Source: Tridacna crocea (Eukaryota; Mollusca; Bivalvia; Cardiida; Cardiidae). From it: DNA of 64,000 nucleotides. Where the stretch lies: NCBI GenBank assembly GCA_943736015.1, contig OX031056.1:71885277-71949276 (forward strand). Direction: 5' to 3'. The position numbers were made by a program, and so were the translations under genes. This document shows, one piece after another, positions 10,020 through 24,100 of the stretch; within the stretch, counting starts at the first letter, position 1, and each line of letters opens with the position of its first letter. Under the pieces are notes generated by a model. The model ran no database searches. It saw nothing but the letters and a program-made list of their open reading frames with translations, and had not been told where the DNA came from.

Positions 10020-13000
10020 GAGAATATGCGGCTTATAAAACGTAACCGTAGCTCTTTCGACGTTTTTTTCTTATTCCTCAGAAAATAAGAAATGCTATGA
10101 AAAAAGAGACTAATTCGCTCAACAAACGTTGGAATGGTAAAACTTTGCAAAATAATAAATTTGTTGCTCGGTCACCTTCAGCTAATAAAACACTACTGGA
10201 GGAGGTTTTATGTTATTAACTCCTTTATCTAAGAGCACCGCTCAGGTTTTTGTTGTTGTTGTTGTTTTCTGGTCCGTTGGTTTACAAAATATCAAAGCAC
10301 TGAAAGTACTGATAGACTAGCGTGTTTGGAAAAGACACATACAAGATTGAAGATCCTGTTCCTTCCGGTGAAATCGGGTTAAATTGTCCGAACCGATCCA
10401 AACTATTTACCAAGTCCAATGGCAGGTACGAAATTCTGTGGTCACATGACTGATTGGTAACAAGAAAAAAAAAAGAACATTTATCACCCTATTATCAAGT
10501 CCACACTATCGAAAGTGACAGGATAAATGTAGTTCCTGGGTTAGAAAATTACAACTTAAGGCCCCAACAGACGATATGATGAAGACATGATTTTAATCAT
10601 CCCAGCACAAATGAAGTCGGTATAGTTTCTGTTAATTCTTTTATCATCCAGTAACATAGACAATGCTTAAAAATGAACCTTATTCAAAATTCAAATATTT
10701 GGAATATACAAATGATTTATAGGGTACAAAAATGATCACAATACAAATGATGATTAAACTTTTCAAAAGGCATCAAACACAACACATTTTTTTCTCATTT
10801 ATCTATAATCTTATAAATACTAATGTATAAACCACATCGAAGAATCAAGTGTTTAGAAGAGACAAATAGAGTGCTGGGTGCTATAATAACTTCTGTTTAA
10901 AGAAATTTGCCAAAATGAAAGGGTAAGCACCAAGTTCAATAATAATCTCTATTCAAAGGCCTCGGCCGAGATGAAAAAATAAGAACTACTTTCTTCATTC
11001 ATTTATAATCTTATAACACTGAAAACGTTTAAACATGAAGTACATCAAAGAGTTGAATATTTATCAAAGAGTTGAATATCTAAAGCAGAAAACAAGAATA
11101 TCAAATACATCAATAATCTCATTTCAAAGGTATTGAAAAAAATGTGGGTTTTTTTTTTTTTTTGGTCAATTCAGTTATAATCATATAATGGTAAATTCTT
11201 AAGTCTGCACTATCAAAGAATCAAATATTTAGAACAGTGAACTGAAATTACAAGTATAATAATAAATTCTTTTCAACAATATGAACCAAAAATACAAAAT
11301 AACTTCTTTTTCTGATACATATATAATTTGAAGATTTACATACTCCACATGAATGGTTAAAAAAGAAAGCTGGAAAAGCTGGAGCAAAGATAAACGTTTC
11401 AAAGACATATGCAAAAACTAGGGAGTAATTTCTTTTCTTAATTCATTTATAATCTTATAACATAGTAGAAAATATTTGAAATAAATATTAAATTCAATAC
11501 ATATCAAACTGTTTTTATAGACACTGACTACAAATGAATCAGCTTGTTTTTCTAGAAAATATTTATGCATGCAGTATAAGCAAGATTTATATATTTAGAA
11601 TACATAACGAAAATATATTAAACATTTCTTAATTTCATTAGCCAGTTTTCACCCTATATGAATTGAATTGAATATATAATTTGGTAAGCATCCTAAGCGC
11701 TTAGAACCAAAAAGAAGAAAGGACTCCTAAAAGTTCTCGAAATATCGAACATAATTGTATCTGCATTTTAACGATAAAAATTTAGAAAAAATAACAATCC
11801 TAGATGTCTTTCAAAGTACTTAACGAAATGTCAACATTAACACCTGCATCATCTTGTACGATATTTGATGAATGTTGCATTAAATACCTGCATGACATTA
11901 TGCTTTGCTAAGAAACAAGTCATGTAACATGTTAAGTTATTTTAGATCTAGACCCGTATGCAACCATAATATTCCAATCCGGATTTTGACAGCATTATGG
12001 CAAACGGGAAATCCGTTTAAAGTGAACAATGTCTAAATTGTCCAAATTTTCTCAAATTTCTTGCACCATTTTGAATTATAAATAAAGATCATGATCAATT
12101 TGTTTTTGTCAGTTTTCTTTCATTTAAATAGTAGACTACACAGAATAAATGAAGATAATTAATAAACGTGAGTTAATTATGAGTAGCATACAAATACTGA
12201 ACATCATAAGATATGATTAGCATACATATATTCAGTCATGAAATACATATTTATACATGAACAGCATATTAAGTCATGAGTAGCATATTAAGTCGTAAAT
12301 ATGAGTTATTATTTGTACATGAATAACAGTCATGAGCAGCATACTTAGTCATGAATAGCACATTTCGTCATGAATTGCTTACTTAGTCATGAGATGCATA
12401 TTTATAAATGAGTAGCATATTTCACTATAATTAGCATACTGTGATATGATGAGATTTCTTGTACCTGATTGGAGAGTAGATGGAAGTTGCTGCCATACAT
12501 AGAAATCATGAGCAAAGTGAAGCACAATAAGAATATTTTAACATAAATAATAACCTAAATAATAAGCTAAGCCCTGGGAAAAAGGAAGATTAATGCACCT
12601 TGATAATGCCTTGCTTCTAGTAACACATCACATGATGATGGCACCTTACAAGCCAATTTGTCAAAAATAACCCCGAATCATGAGATATATTTGGACATAC
12701 ACTGAATTTTTAATTTACAATAAGCAACAAGTTTTGGACCATATAAATTGCCTGTACAGACTGTGCCATCCTAAGTAATCATCTCAGCTGACATGATTTT
12801 TGACACTTTTCAAAGATGCATTAATCCACCTTTTTGGAAAGCAAGACTCAGATAAAAAAGCACACTTAGACATGATAAGCACACAATGGCATTATGAGTT
12901 ATTCGAGACATATGCGCTTACACATGATCAGCACACATAATTATAAATGTTATTTAGGTATATTTAGACATATTTAGACATGATTATCGCACTCAGGTGT

Positions 13001-13250
13001 CAGTACATGGTCAAATGTAAGCCTTTAAATATTAGGCAAAGATAATAAATAAAAGATATCTATTTTTTTGGTGAAAAATCGAAATGTATTTCATCGAGTA
13101 AAGATCAACGGTAGTATTTCTACGAGTGGGGTAGCTAAAAAAAACCTTATATTTATTTCCTGCTTCTAACACCTTTTTTGTTTAGATTTTAATCAAAATT
13201 CAGTACAGTTGTTTTCGGTTATTAGCCGTGGTATATCTGCCCCCACATAA
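10020..13250. other. AT-rich gene-free stretch with degenerate repeats
   Basis: No supportable exon. TTCATTTATAATCTTATAAC recurs near 10796, 10999 and 11444, suggesting a degenerate repeat of about 200 bp. From 12176 to 12450 a roughly 20-bp motif AGTCATGAATAGCATATT recurs many times, with looser relatives at 12850-12990. Confidence 0.6.
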
Positions 13251-13299
13251 AAAAACGCGTTATCGTATTAAGAGAAGCGCGAGAAAGGTATGGTAAATA

Positions 13300-13450
13300 A
13301 TGGGCGCATTCTATTCACCTGTTCTGGCACAATGTTCTGTGTGCTGGAATGCTGTTTTGGAATGTGGGAATGGAATATTTCAGAACACATACACTCTTCT
13401 GGAATGGTGTTCTGAATGGAGTATTTCGGAACACTGTTCTTAATCAATAC
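13300..13450. repeat. Local TTCTGGAATG repeats
   Basis: GTTCTG, GGAATG and GGAACA motifs recur in both directions, giving several imperfect small hairpins. Confidence 0.5.
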
Positions 13451-14001
13451 CGAAATGAATGTACATTGCCACGATGGCTTTTGCAAGAGCTATTGTCATA
13501 GCTGTGTTAGTGAAGGATGTGATAAGCTGAGGAGAGGGTGTAGAGACGAGTCTACATTGTCCCTATTTATGGTGTTCATATATCGTAAAAAAGACAACTG
13601 GACGTTTCGCCATGAAGACTTGTCCGTCTTTAAGCCATCTTGTATCACCAAGCAACCGTTCAGCAGGTGCGCTGTACATCAATTGAATAGGAACAATCAG
13701 AACATGTTCTAAATAACACAGCACCGTGTTAAAAATACTCTATTCGTCTAGAACGTGTTTGGACTGTTCGGTCTTAGTAAAGGAATACGCCCAAGATCAT
13801 ATTTCCCTGTAGTTAAACGGCATGCAATGTTCACCTTGGTAACTAAAGCGCGGGATCTACTCTTTTCGTCTTCAAATAAGGAGTTACAAAATATGAAATC
13901 GGTATTTTTCAGTGGTCGTTACCATGACATACCAAACTGCTAAATATATCATGTTGTGAGTCGTCACTCTCATATAATTGAAAACAATTATAAGTCTAGA
14001 A

Positions 14002-14082
14002 ATCGTCAGTTTACTTCGAAGAACTCATTACTACATCTTGTAACAAGCTGTAGTTACGAGGTTTTCGAAGTAAACCGACGAA
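14002..14082. mobile_element. 80-bp palindrome, CGTCAGTTTACTTCGAAG family
   Basis: Arms of about 38 bp around ATCTTGTAACAAGCTGTAG. A second copy is at 21021-21103. Confidence 0.78.
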
Positions 14083-14139
14083 ATGATGTTTACTTAACCT
14101 CAAGGTTGCTTAGAGCAACTTAGTCCGCTTTTGAGGTCA

Positions 14140-14202
14140 ATGAGGAGCAAGATTAGACTGTCTGGAGAGTGCAGTATGATCTTGACTCTACTCTGTCCGA
14201 AA
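14140..14202. repeat. K hairpin, diverged
   Basis: AGCAAGATTAGACTGTCTGG with the second arm CAGTATGATCTTGACTC. Confidence 0.5.
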
Positions 14203-14439
14203 GATGACATCCCCACCCCAAACAAAAATGAATGTACAATTTAATAAATGGTTATAATCACGCCTAAATGATTGAACATGAAAAGCTTGGCTTGTTTAAC
14301 CCATTGTCTTCTAAAAACGACATTTTTTGTGTATTGCAGCCTATACCATTGTTGAAAACACCGTGTAAAAAGGTGAAACTATCTTACATTGTTCCACGTT
14401 TTTAAATGAATTATTGTATTTCACCATGAGTCTTTACCA

Positions 14440-14637
14440 AAACGTCCCGCATTTAAACAACCGAAAGATTTAAGTTTTATGAAAACATTTTGGGAAAAAG
14501 GAATTTATCTTTATTCCAGGGTGGTTTCTACCCTTGCGATGAGGAATGCCATCATAAGAACCACAATTACTGGGTCGTCTGCAAATATTTTCGATAAAAA
14601 GCGAGCCTAAAATTATGTCGGTTGGAAAAGAGTTAAG
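14440..14637 (+). mobile_element. T element, degenerate
   Basis: AAAACATTTTGGGAAAAAGG, then GGTCGTCTGCAAATATTTTC and GGAAAAGAGTTAA keep family order. A further decayed half copy lies at 14299-14400. Confidence 0.5.
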
Positions 14638-14795
14638 TCCTAAACATATAGCCAAGTTTTAAACTCTTTCCTATTGAAAGCATCTGTTTACGACAAATTC
14701 TACCGGCATTTTATCCATTTTCCAGATTATTCTCAAATACTATTTTCTTTAGGTTCGTTGAAACGTGGGACCGTTGGCTTAATTCGTTCTAGCTC

Positions 14796-14989
14796 AGTGT
14801 TCACCCACCATTCTTAAATATTCTTTGTCTTATTCTCCAAGATATTCAAAGTTTGAAAGCAACAAAACTTCTGATTGGCTAAACCATTTGGTTTAGCCAA
14901 TCAGAAGTTGTGGTACTTTCAAATATAGAAATTTCTGGATAATAAGACAAAGAACATTCTGAGGAGTGCTCGATGAATACGGACCTGGG
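14796..14989. mobile_element. N palindromic MITE
   Basis: Ends TGTTCACCCACCATTCTTAA and a decayed inverse; the centre is a 30-bp perfect palindrome. It is 103 bp past the ZP stop, so possibly in its 3' UTR. Confidence 0.8.
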
Positions 14990-15091
14990 CTGATCTTTCA
15001 TGTGAATAAGGAAGATCTTCTGCTGCATACTCGTTTCAGAAGAAAATGCGTTGAACAAGCATTACTTAAGTCTTGTAAAATAGAAACCTCT

Positions 15092-15150
15092 CTAAGTATG
15101 AATTCCCAAAATGATGGCGAGACATGTGCACCATATCAACCTTGCAGGAG
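15092..15150 (-). CDS. ZP protein terminal exon G (hydrophobic tail)
   Basis: Acceptor TTTCTCTTCTTTTTCAG. Reads APARLIWCTCLAIILGIHT and a TAG at 15094-15092, entry phase 1 matching exon F. The 13-residue hydrophobic run next to the C-terminus suits a GPI-anchor signal. The assignment rests on phase, a strong acceptor and the expected hydrophobicity, so it is less certain than exons D-F. Confidence 0.6.
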
Positions 15151-18100
15151 CTGAAAAAGAAGAGAAAAGAGTTGATTAAAGATGGCCCTTCAGATCTTGA
15201 TGAAAATTTTACAAATAAATAAAAAAAAATCATCCTTATACTTCAAAAGCCTTATAATTTTCATTCATGAAACCCCTGCGTCGAAAATCATCCGACAACA
15301 AGAGAAACCAGAGATTTACTTCGGCCCAGGTCGACACTGACAGGAAAAACTATCTATTTTAACATGAGCAACTCGCTCATTACATACATGTACCTGAAAT
15401 ACACAGACGCAGCCTCAAACATAGCGTCCGAAGAAGACATTATGGAAATAATTACATGCTTGTTATGTTATGGAATTTATGCGTCATTAGTCACTTGCCA
15501 GCCACTGTATATTCGCACAATGCTTTTTTTGATTTCTGGAACGAAATCTAAAAATACCTTAATTTTACGATTCTTATTCATTTATGATTTTCATTTTTTT
15601 TCATATAGATTTCAGTGATATATATATATATATTATGTTTTAATTTGGTGAGGTATGAAAAATCTAAATACTCACTTTTAAAGGATACGTATTTACTTTT
15701 TTTTTTTTTTCAAAATGTTCACATGACGACAAAAGTTATGATCCGTTCATATTCAATATATTAACAGACAATGAATTCAATTTAGCTTAACTCTTTACCA
15801 CACGAGAAAATTTTAGACTGGTCCAAATTGAAAGCATTTGCAGACGACAAAATAAAGGTGACTGAAAAATAGAAATTTGTTCTGGAGAGGGTAGAAAACA
15901 CTGTGGGAAAAGGAGAAAATGCTGGTTACCAGCATTTTCTCCTTTTCCCACAGTGTTTTCAAAAGGCTTCTTTCTCAGGGGCGTCAAAAGTAGGGATTGT
16001 GTGGTAATGGGTTAAATGATGAGATTAGTCTTCAGTTGGGTGAAAAACAGTGTAAGAAAAGGATGAAATGCTGATTATCAAAATAAAACCATTCTTCATC
16101 AAGATACTCAAAAGAAATTTACATATCAACCAGTATGCTCTTAAAAGCCTCTATCATAGCTACAAAATACCCAATAATCAACAAAACAGTACCCTTTGAA
16201 AGATTCTGAGTTTGGACATATCCATAAGATAAAATATAAAGACACAAAAGCTTTTAACATAGCCACGAGATATATTATGTAAATAGTACTTTTTGAAGAC
16301 ACAGCCACAAGATATCTTATGTAAACAGTGCTCTTTTGAAAACCAAGCCACAAGATCTCTTGAATAAATAGTAATTTTTTGAAGACACAGCCACAAGATA
16401 TCTCATATAAATTGTACTTTTTGAAGACATGGCCACAAGATATCTTTTATAAATAGTACTTTTTGAAAACACTTTTCATACTTTTTAGGTACAAACTTTA
16501 TTTCATTCGATTTACATGTACGTATCTGCATGGTTTCTCTATCTAACCATCATGCATCCTACTGTCAAAGGACGTTACACATGACTCCTCCTTATGATCG
16601 CAGGGAGACCAAAAATACACAAATAATCCCAACTTTGTCATTAATACACTCCCCTCAATCAAAAGGTATTTGTTTGATTAGTAAGTTGACTTTCAAGCCA
16701 ATATTTGAATAATCTTTCTCTTTTTATTTCAAATTATAAGTTCCACACAATGGCTTCTTTGACAAATACCACATCAGAGTTATCAACGCTTTGATTCATA
16801 GGGTATCTAACGTAGCATCAAGATATCTTAAATCAACGAGTATTTTCTAAAAACCAAAATATATCTAATCCCAACAACTACTATTTGATTGGTTTATTGA
16901 TTGATTGTATGATGTTTAGAGCCATTTTCAACATTATTTCAGTCATATCACGGCATCCAGTGCATCTATCCATACTTTTCAGGAGTTTCTTCTACCTGTC
17001 CTCTCCAAAATATTATTTCCAAGCCACTGGCTGCTTTCCCACACTACTTTTGGAATACTTTTAACATAGCCACAAGATTTTAAGTATCGACCAGGACTTT
17101 TGAAAGGATTTTGACAGAGCAACAAGGATCAGCGACCACGAGTTTAAAACTCTGCATGTTACTGACTGAACCAAAGAGCTTGTCTGTCGTCGCAATATTT
17201 TGAATTTAAAAGACTGCAGAAAATGATTAAATATGTAGATAAATGTGATCTAGGAAGGTTTACCTTTGAAGCACCTCTCACGACTATATTTCAGCCATGC
17301 TGTCTGAAAGGGGGGCTTAATTAATGTATCAGCGAAAGTATCGACTCAGGTCAGCCTGCGCACTCCGCGCAGGCTAACCTGAGCCGAAACTTTTTGCTAT
17401 TGTACTTTTGTACTGTACTGAGCCGAAACTTTTTGTACTGTACTGTACTGAACCGAAACCTTTTGCTTCCTGTACGTCACAGGACCACTGTACCTCATGA
17501 TTAGGTAGTTTACTGCACGAAACGGATTTTAGGGGTGTACAATAATGAGATGACTTGCTTGGTATTATGCAGTATGGAGATGCCTTAAAGCCCCTTTTGC
17601 CACAGCGTGACTCAATGACTGATTATTTTTTCATTTGCAGCCAGTGTTGATCAAGATCACACTGCTCTTTGACCTACGATGTCTGTTTGCTGAAACACTA
17701 CAGACAAAAGTATTAAGAGATAGCATTTATCTTGCCTTTTTTAACGATGAAAATGTCCACTGGGTTTATCTAAGAGTTTAAAAAAATCTACTGTTTGCAA
17801 CAAACAGACCCACAAACATACCTGATTTCTCTGATGCAGTGCCGAGAGGTGGAGTCTTAATTCGAAGTCTTCGACCAATCGTCGCTATTCTCGTCTCTCC
17901 GTCCTCAAGCCCATCATATGCATCAGCGACTGAACGTTTGCCTACGCCACAAGACTGTGAAATCAATAGTTATTGATTGGTGTTTGCTTATTTACCGTCG
18001 TCACCGACTGACCGACGGTATGGGCAAGGCCCCAAGTAGGCAGTTAATTATTGTGGTATTTATAGAAGGCAATACCACTATGAGTTCAATATTGAATTTT

Positions 18101-21100
18101 GAAAACTATGTATCTTATTTTGCGCAAAGCCGAAGAAAATAAACCAAATTAAACTCCATTTTTCACAGACAATTGAGTTTTTCGGTAGCACTCAGGATAT
18201 GTAATTTGATATGGCATGTTAAAATCAACTGGGTAAAGCCATCGATGGTACAAATACTATTTTTTGATTGAAAATAGATTCATTCGCTCATAGCCTTCTA
18301 TTAGCGCAATGATACAAAAATTGCCTACGAATCGCTTGGTCCAGGGCCTTTTCGATCAAAAACAAGTTCGTCCCATGGCTTGTTCGTCCTATGATTGTGT
18401 ACTACTCCATTTAATACGGCATGGGCATTTATAGATCGAAATAATTGCTAATAATTTTGGACATTAAATGTTAACGGCTAAAGATGTTTCAAAATCATAA
18501 TTTTCAGGAGCAAACTTATTTTCAATCGATATTATAACATGTTTTTTCTCTCTATCCATTGTGCATATTACTGTCAAGGGACGTTAGTTCCGACTCTTCC
18601 TAATTATCAAAGAGAGACCATCAATACACAAATAATCCAAACTTTGTCATGAGTACTCTCCCTGCAAATGTATTACATTTGTTTAGGATGTTGACTTTCA
18701 AGCCAATAAATGGTATTGAGCAATATGTTTTTCTTTCAAATGATTTATTCCAGACTATGGCTTCCTTGACAAATACCACTTCAACGTCCTCAGCGCTTTG
18801 ATATTGTAAGGGATAATGGGAAGAAACCCATCCTACGTTATGTCTGCTTCTTGGAGTGAGCGATGTATATATAGCACAGTCACACGTGACCTCAGGTTAA
18901 CGTCTCATCCGATAGACTAATTATTTGTAATTCTCAGTAGGTCAGGCATGGCAAAGTGGCATGCGACTTGTGGTTCACAAGTACGTTTCAACGTCACTGC
19001 TTAGTCTTCAGGGTTAATTCAGCAAATGTATTCAGTTCAGTTCAAATGAATTTATACCTTAATTACGTACCAGGACAATTGCCTTCCGGAGAATTGCCCC
19101 GTGAGGACAATTCCCCCCGGACCACTACCCCCCCCCCCCAAGGACAATACCCCTCGGACTATTGCCCCCCGAGGACAATCCCCCCGGATCATTGCCCGCC
19201 CGTGGACAAGGAATTGTCCTCGGGAGGCAATAGTCCGGAGGGGAGGGGGATTGTCCTCAGGGGGCAATTGTCCGGGGGTTAATTGTCCTAGCACTTAATT
19301 TTGGTTACTCGAGATTCAATGAACAAATATCCGATTTTTATGTTTGTTTTAATGGTGCTTCACGGCAGTTTCAACATCATTTCAGTTGTATCACGTCGAA
19401 GGCTCACACATTCATGTTTTCCTGGGTTTCATCAGTACAAGGCTGAGGCTCTTAAGTTTCTTGCCCAAGGGCAATACCGTGAAAAGTCAATGGAGCCATT
19501 GAGGCTTGCACTTTGGGCCTCCAGGTCTCGAGTCCTTCACTTTACCACTGAGCCAAACAGGAACCGAAAAACACGGAGTCAAAAAGGAGAAAATGCTAGA
19601 GACCAACATTCTCCTTTTCACACAATGTTTTCAAAGGCTTTCTTTCCCAGGGTCGTCATTTAAGTCGGGATTTTGTGGTAAACAGTTAACCCATTACTAA
19701 ACGACAAAATTTTAACCTGGTCCAAATTGAAAGCATTTGCAGGCGACAAAATAAAAGTGACTGGAAATTTGAAATTTGTTTTGTGATGGGTAGAAAACAT
19801 TGTGGGAAAAGGAGAAAATGCTGGTTACCAGCATTTTCTCCTTTTCCCGCAATGTTTTCTAAAGACTTTCTTTCCAAGGGTCATTAAAAGCCGGGATTTT
19901 GTGATAAAGAGTTAAAAGGCGCTTCACGTGAACTAAGGATGATAATGCAGAACTTACAATAGCACAGTTGCTGGGTGTTGGACAGATTCGGGCCGAACAC
20001 TCTAGAAATATATCGTCAGTCTGGTAAAACTTGAACACGTAGAACGTAGCCCAGTACTCGAAGTCTAAAGGAAGAGTGCTTCGTGTGAAACCTGACATCA
20101 GCTTGGTGTCTGTACCGCAGCTAAAATACAATAGTATAACTTTAACGACGGACGGATGGATGGATGGATGGATGGATGGATGGATGCACGCACGGACAGA
20201 TGGACGCACGGTCCTACAAGACGGACCTTGTGAGGTCTAATTGCTCTTTATTCAATACACCCAAACACCCCCACAAGACCACCTTTTTTAACCCCACAAG
20301 CCTAACCGTAACCATATGGAACGGAATGAACCCCATGGAGACTAAATGTACAGTTACCCCTAACCCCACAATGTCCGGCTCGTAAGGACGGACAAAGATA
20401 CGCACGGATCTATAGATCGGGTTGTTTAGTAAAGTTTTAAACAATTCATTGAATAGGCTTCATACTTTGCCACTCAACACCGAGTTACAATGACCATAAC
20501 ATAGAACGCTTCAAAGACCTTGTAGGTAAGAGGGGAAAATAGTGCTTACTGGTCAGTCCTTTCTCCTTCTACCGCAATGTACCTACCTTTCATTCAACCT
20601 TTCATTTCCATCATATGGGCCACATACAACTTGTCGTCTGCAAATGTTTTCGTTTGGTGAAAGGTTCTGCAGTGGGCCAATAGAGTCGGCAATATACATT
20701 GACTGAGCTACGTCTTTACTCTTTCTATGTTTAAACTAACCAGCATTATTTTCCCCTTTTTACCCCCTACTTTTCGACTAATTTTCAAGGCGGAAACAGT
20801 AGTTCCCACGCAATAGTTACATGTATCTAGGTCAACAGCACGTGCCATTCAACCAGATGGAGTTATGACGTAATTTGCCCTCTTTCGCTGTTGACGTAAT
20901 ATTTGTGATATTGTTATGCAATGCTATGGGGGTACGCCATGGGGAATTACTAAAACATGTGTCACGGATTCTGATGAAATTTACATAAAAAGTGGGACTA
21001 GAAGCATGGAGTAATTAGAAGATTTCGTTGGTTTACTTCCAAAAACTCGTAACTACAGCTTGTAACAAGCTGTAGTTACGAGGTTTTCAAAATAAAACGA

Positions 21101-24100
21101 CCATCTGCTTTTTATTTTCAGTGAACACTGTCGGTAATATTATCACTAGTGGAGCAGCCACGAGTGAAAATATTATCGATGATAATCACTCAATGAAACA
21201 GATTTCACATGTAATTTAGAATCAAAGAGGTTTGATTAAGATCAGTCTGGGCGGTTTTAAAGGCTAATAATCATCTTGTTCTCTTGTTCTTTTGAAAATA
21301 CGCTAGAGTTTACCATACCATACTCAATTCGTGAGCTAATCCACCTTTGTAAGTCCCGGAACATTTAAGTGTACTCATTGAATTTATTGATTGATAGATA
21401 GATATTATACGACACTTTCAAAACCATTTCAGTCATACCAAGGCAACCGCCGACATATTCATTCATGTATGACCTTGGTTTTTTCCCCAGGACAAAGCAA
21501 AGTCTCCGAAGTGTCTTGCCCGATAACTATCCCACGATGAAATGTGGTGCTTCCAGTGAGGCTTACACCCATGGCTTCTGGGTTATGGGTCTTACAATTA
21601 CCATTGGGCCACAGAGGACCCGGCATGTTCGTTGAAAAGTTCAAGGGTACTTGTGTACTTACCCATTTGTTATCACTGTTTTATTACTGGTCGCGGCTGC
21701 CTTGGACGGATTGTTGTATGCAATACATTCAAGCGGTAACAAATAATACTCCACTGAAAAAAAAAAGAAATAACCATTAAGCCAATGTTAAGCCCGACTC
21801 GAAGACCTTTTGTCGACACTGTAGATCAAGACCAGAATGCACAAAACGTGGAGTATGATCTTAGATCTACACTGTTCGATAAGGAAATATTTCTGCGCCC
21901 CCATAATAACTTTGAAATAGCAATTGGTATTTTGGACAACTTTGGTCCAAATTTTGGATATTTTCCTATCGGCTTGAGAGTTTCCTTGACCTCCTTTGCA
22001 GGTAAAGGATTAATGGGATATTTCTAAGATTCTTTGACTTATGTACGAGGACAATTGAAATCAGACAATTGGTGCCCAAGGCCCGTATTCACCAACCATC
22101 CTTGAGAATATTCTTAGTCTTATTCTCCAAGGTTTTCTAAACTTGTAAGTAACACAACTACTGATTGGCTAAACCAAATGGTTTAGCCAATCAGAAGTTG
22201 TGTTACTTACAAATGTAGAAAGTTCTGGAAAATAAGACAACGTTTTTAAGAATGGTTGGTGAATACGGGCCCTGGACAACTACTAACGAGGACAACTCTT
22301 ACCGAGGAAAATTGGTTTTTGGACAAGCCGCACCTTGGACAGTTCATACAAGGACAACCGGTATTGAAGACAACTCTCAAGGGAAGAAATGGTATTTGTA
22401 ACAGCTCGTACCTTTGACACCTCATACCAGGCCAACCGGTACCGAGGGCAACTGATAATTCGGACACTTCGTTCCTTGGACACTTCATACATAGAACAAC
22501 CGGTGTAGCGGACAACTCTTACAGATGACAATTGGTATTTTGGACAACTCGTACCTTGGATACTTCATACTAGGTCAGGCGTTACCGAGGACAATTGGCA
22601 TTTTGGACAAACCGTACCTTGGATACTTCATACCAGGAAAACCAGTACAGATGGCAATTGGTATTTTGGACAACTTGTGTCTTGGACAATTTACACCGGG
22701 GCAACCAGTACCGAGGACAACTCTCTCCGAGGACAATTGGTATTAGGACAACTCGTTCGTTGGACGGTTTATACCACGTCAACCGGTTCCGAGGACAACT
22801 CTTACCGAGGACAATTGGTATTAGGACAACTCGCTCGTTGGACGGTTTATACCACGTCAACCGGTTCTGATGACAACTCTTACCGAGGACAATTGGTATT
22901 ACGACAACTCGTTCGTTGGACAGTTTGTACCAAGTCAACAGGTTCCGAGGACAACTCTCACGTAGGAAATTTGGTAGTTTGGACAACTGGTACGTTGGGC
23001 AGTTTATACCAAGTCAACCGGTTCCGAGGACAACTCTCACGGAGGAAATTTGGTAGTTTGGACAACTGGTACGTTGGACAGTTTATACCAGGACAACCGG
23101 TTCCGAGGACAACTGTTATCAAGGACAGTTGGTCTTTTTGGACAACTCGTACATTGGACAGTTTATACCACGTCACCCGGTTCCGAGGACAACCCTTACC
23201 GAGGAAATTTGATATTTTCAACAAGTCGTACGTTGGACATTTTATACCAGGACAACTGGTACCACAGACAACTCTTGCCAAAGACAATTGGTATTTTGAA
23301 CTATTGCTCAATCCGTGCAGGCTGACATGAGTCGAGACTTTCTGCTTTAGGTTAATTAGCTGCATCTCCAAGGACCATAATTCTACCTGGTAAATTATCA
23401 AGTAATTGGCCTGAATGGGTTTTACTGATCCTTAACCCATTACCACACAATCCCTACTTCAGACGACCCTGAGAAAGAAGCCTTTAGAAAACATTGTGGG
23501 AAAAGGAGAAAATGCTGGTAACCAGCATTTTCTCCTATTCCCACTATGTTTTCTACCATTCACAAAACAAATTTCAAATTTTTAGTGACTTTTATTGTGT
23601 CGTCTGCAAATGCTTTCGATTTGGACAAACCTAAAATCTTGTCTTTTGGTAATGAGTTAAACAAGTAATGACTTGCCTTCTATAATTTGCACCAAGAAAA
23701 TCCTTTACCCGCCCCTCCCCTTTTTTTTCTAGAGCATGGTCCATATACAGACAGAAGGACATACATACAAACCTGGACCCGTTATTATGAAGTATATAAT
23801 ATCTCCAACAGTAGCTATGTAAACGGGTGATCCCGTCGTGGTTGTCTGGTCGTCGTAAAACCCGGCAGCGATGGAATAGGTCGGGGTTACTGCGCCCTCC
23901 GTGGTGACTGGCAGTCTAGAAGTAAGCACAGATGTACATTCCGTCAGAGACAACCAGTCAAAAAACATAGAGTGTAGACCTACAGCTCTTGTTTGTAAGG
24001 TTTTTAAATCCACTTTATAACATTATTTAAGTTAACCCATTACCACACAATCCCTATTTTTGACGACTCTGAGAAAGAAGCCTTTAGAAAACAGTTTTCT

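Noticed and set aside
13416-13712. Cysteine-rich 98-codon frame (CHDGFCKSYCHSC)
   Set aside because: Starts in a local repeat, has no signal peptide or regular cysteine spacing, and no splice context; no basis for a secreted-peptide call.
14966-15154. Plus-strand 62-codon frame over 14966-15154
   Set aside because: Antisense to ZP exon G and an N element; the minus-strand reading with a strong acceptor and matching phase explains the sequence better.
19301-19663. 120-codon plus-strand frame
   Set aside because: Runs through an S3 SINE and a T fragment with no shared function or splice context.
22582-23401. Long overlapping frames of 134 to 217 codons
   Set aside because: They lie on both strands of the GGACAA minisatellite and consist of translated repeat units; no splice or start context.
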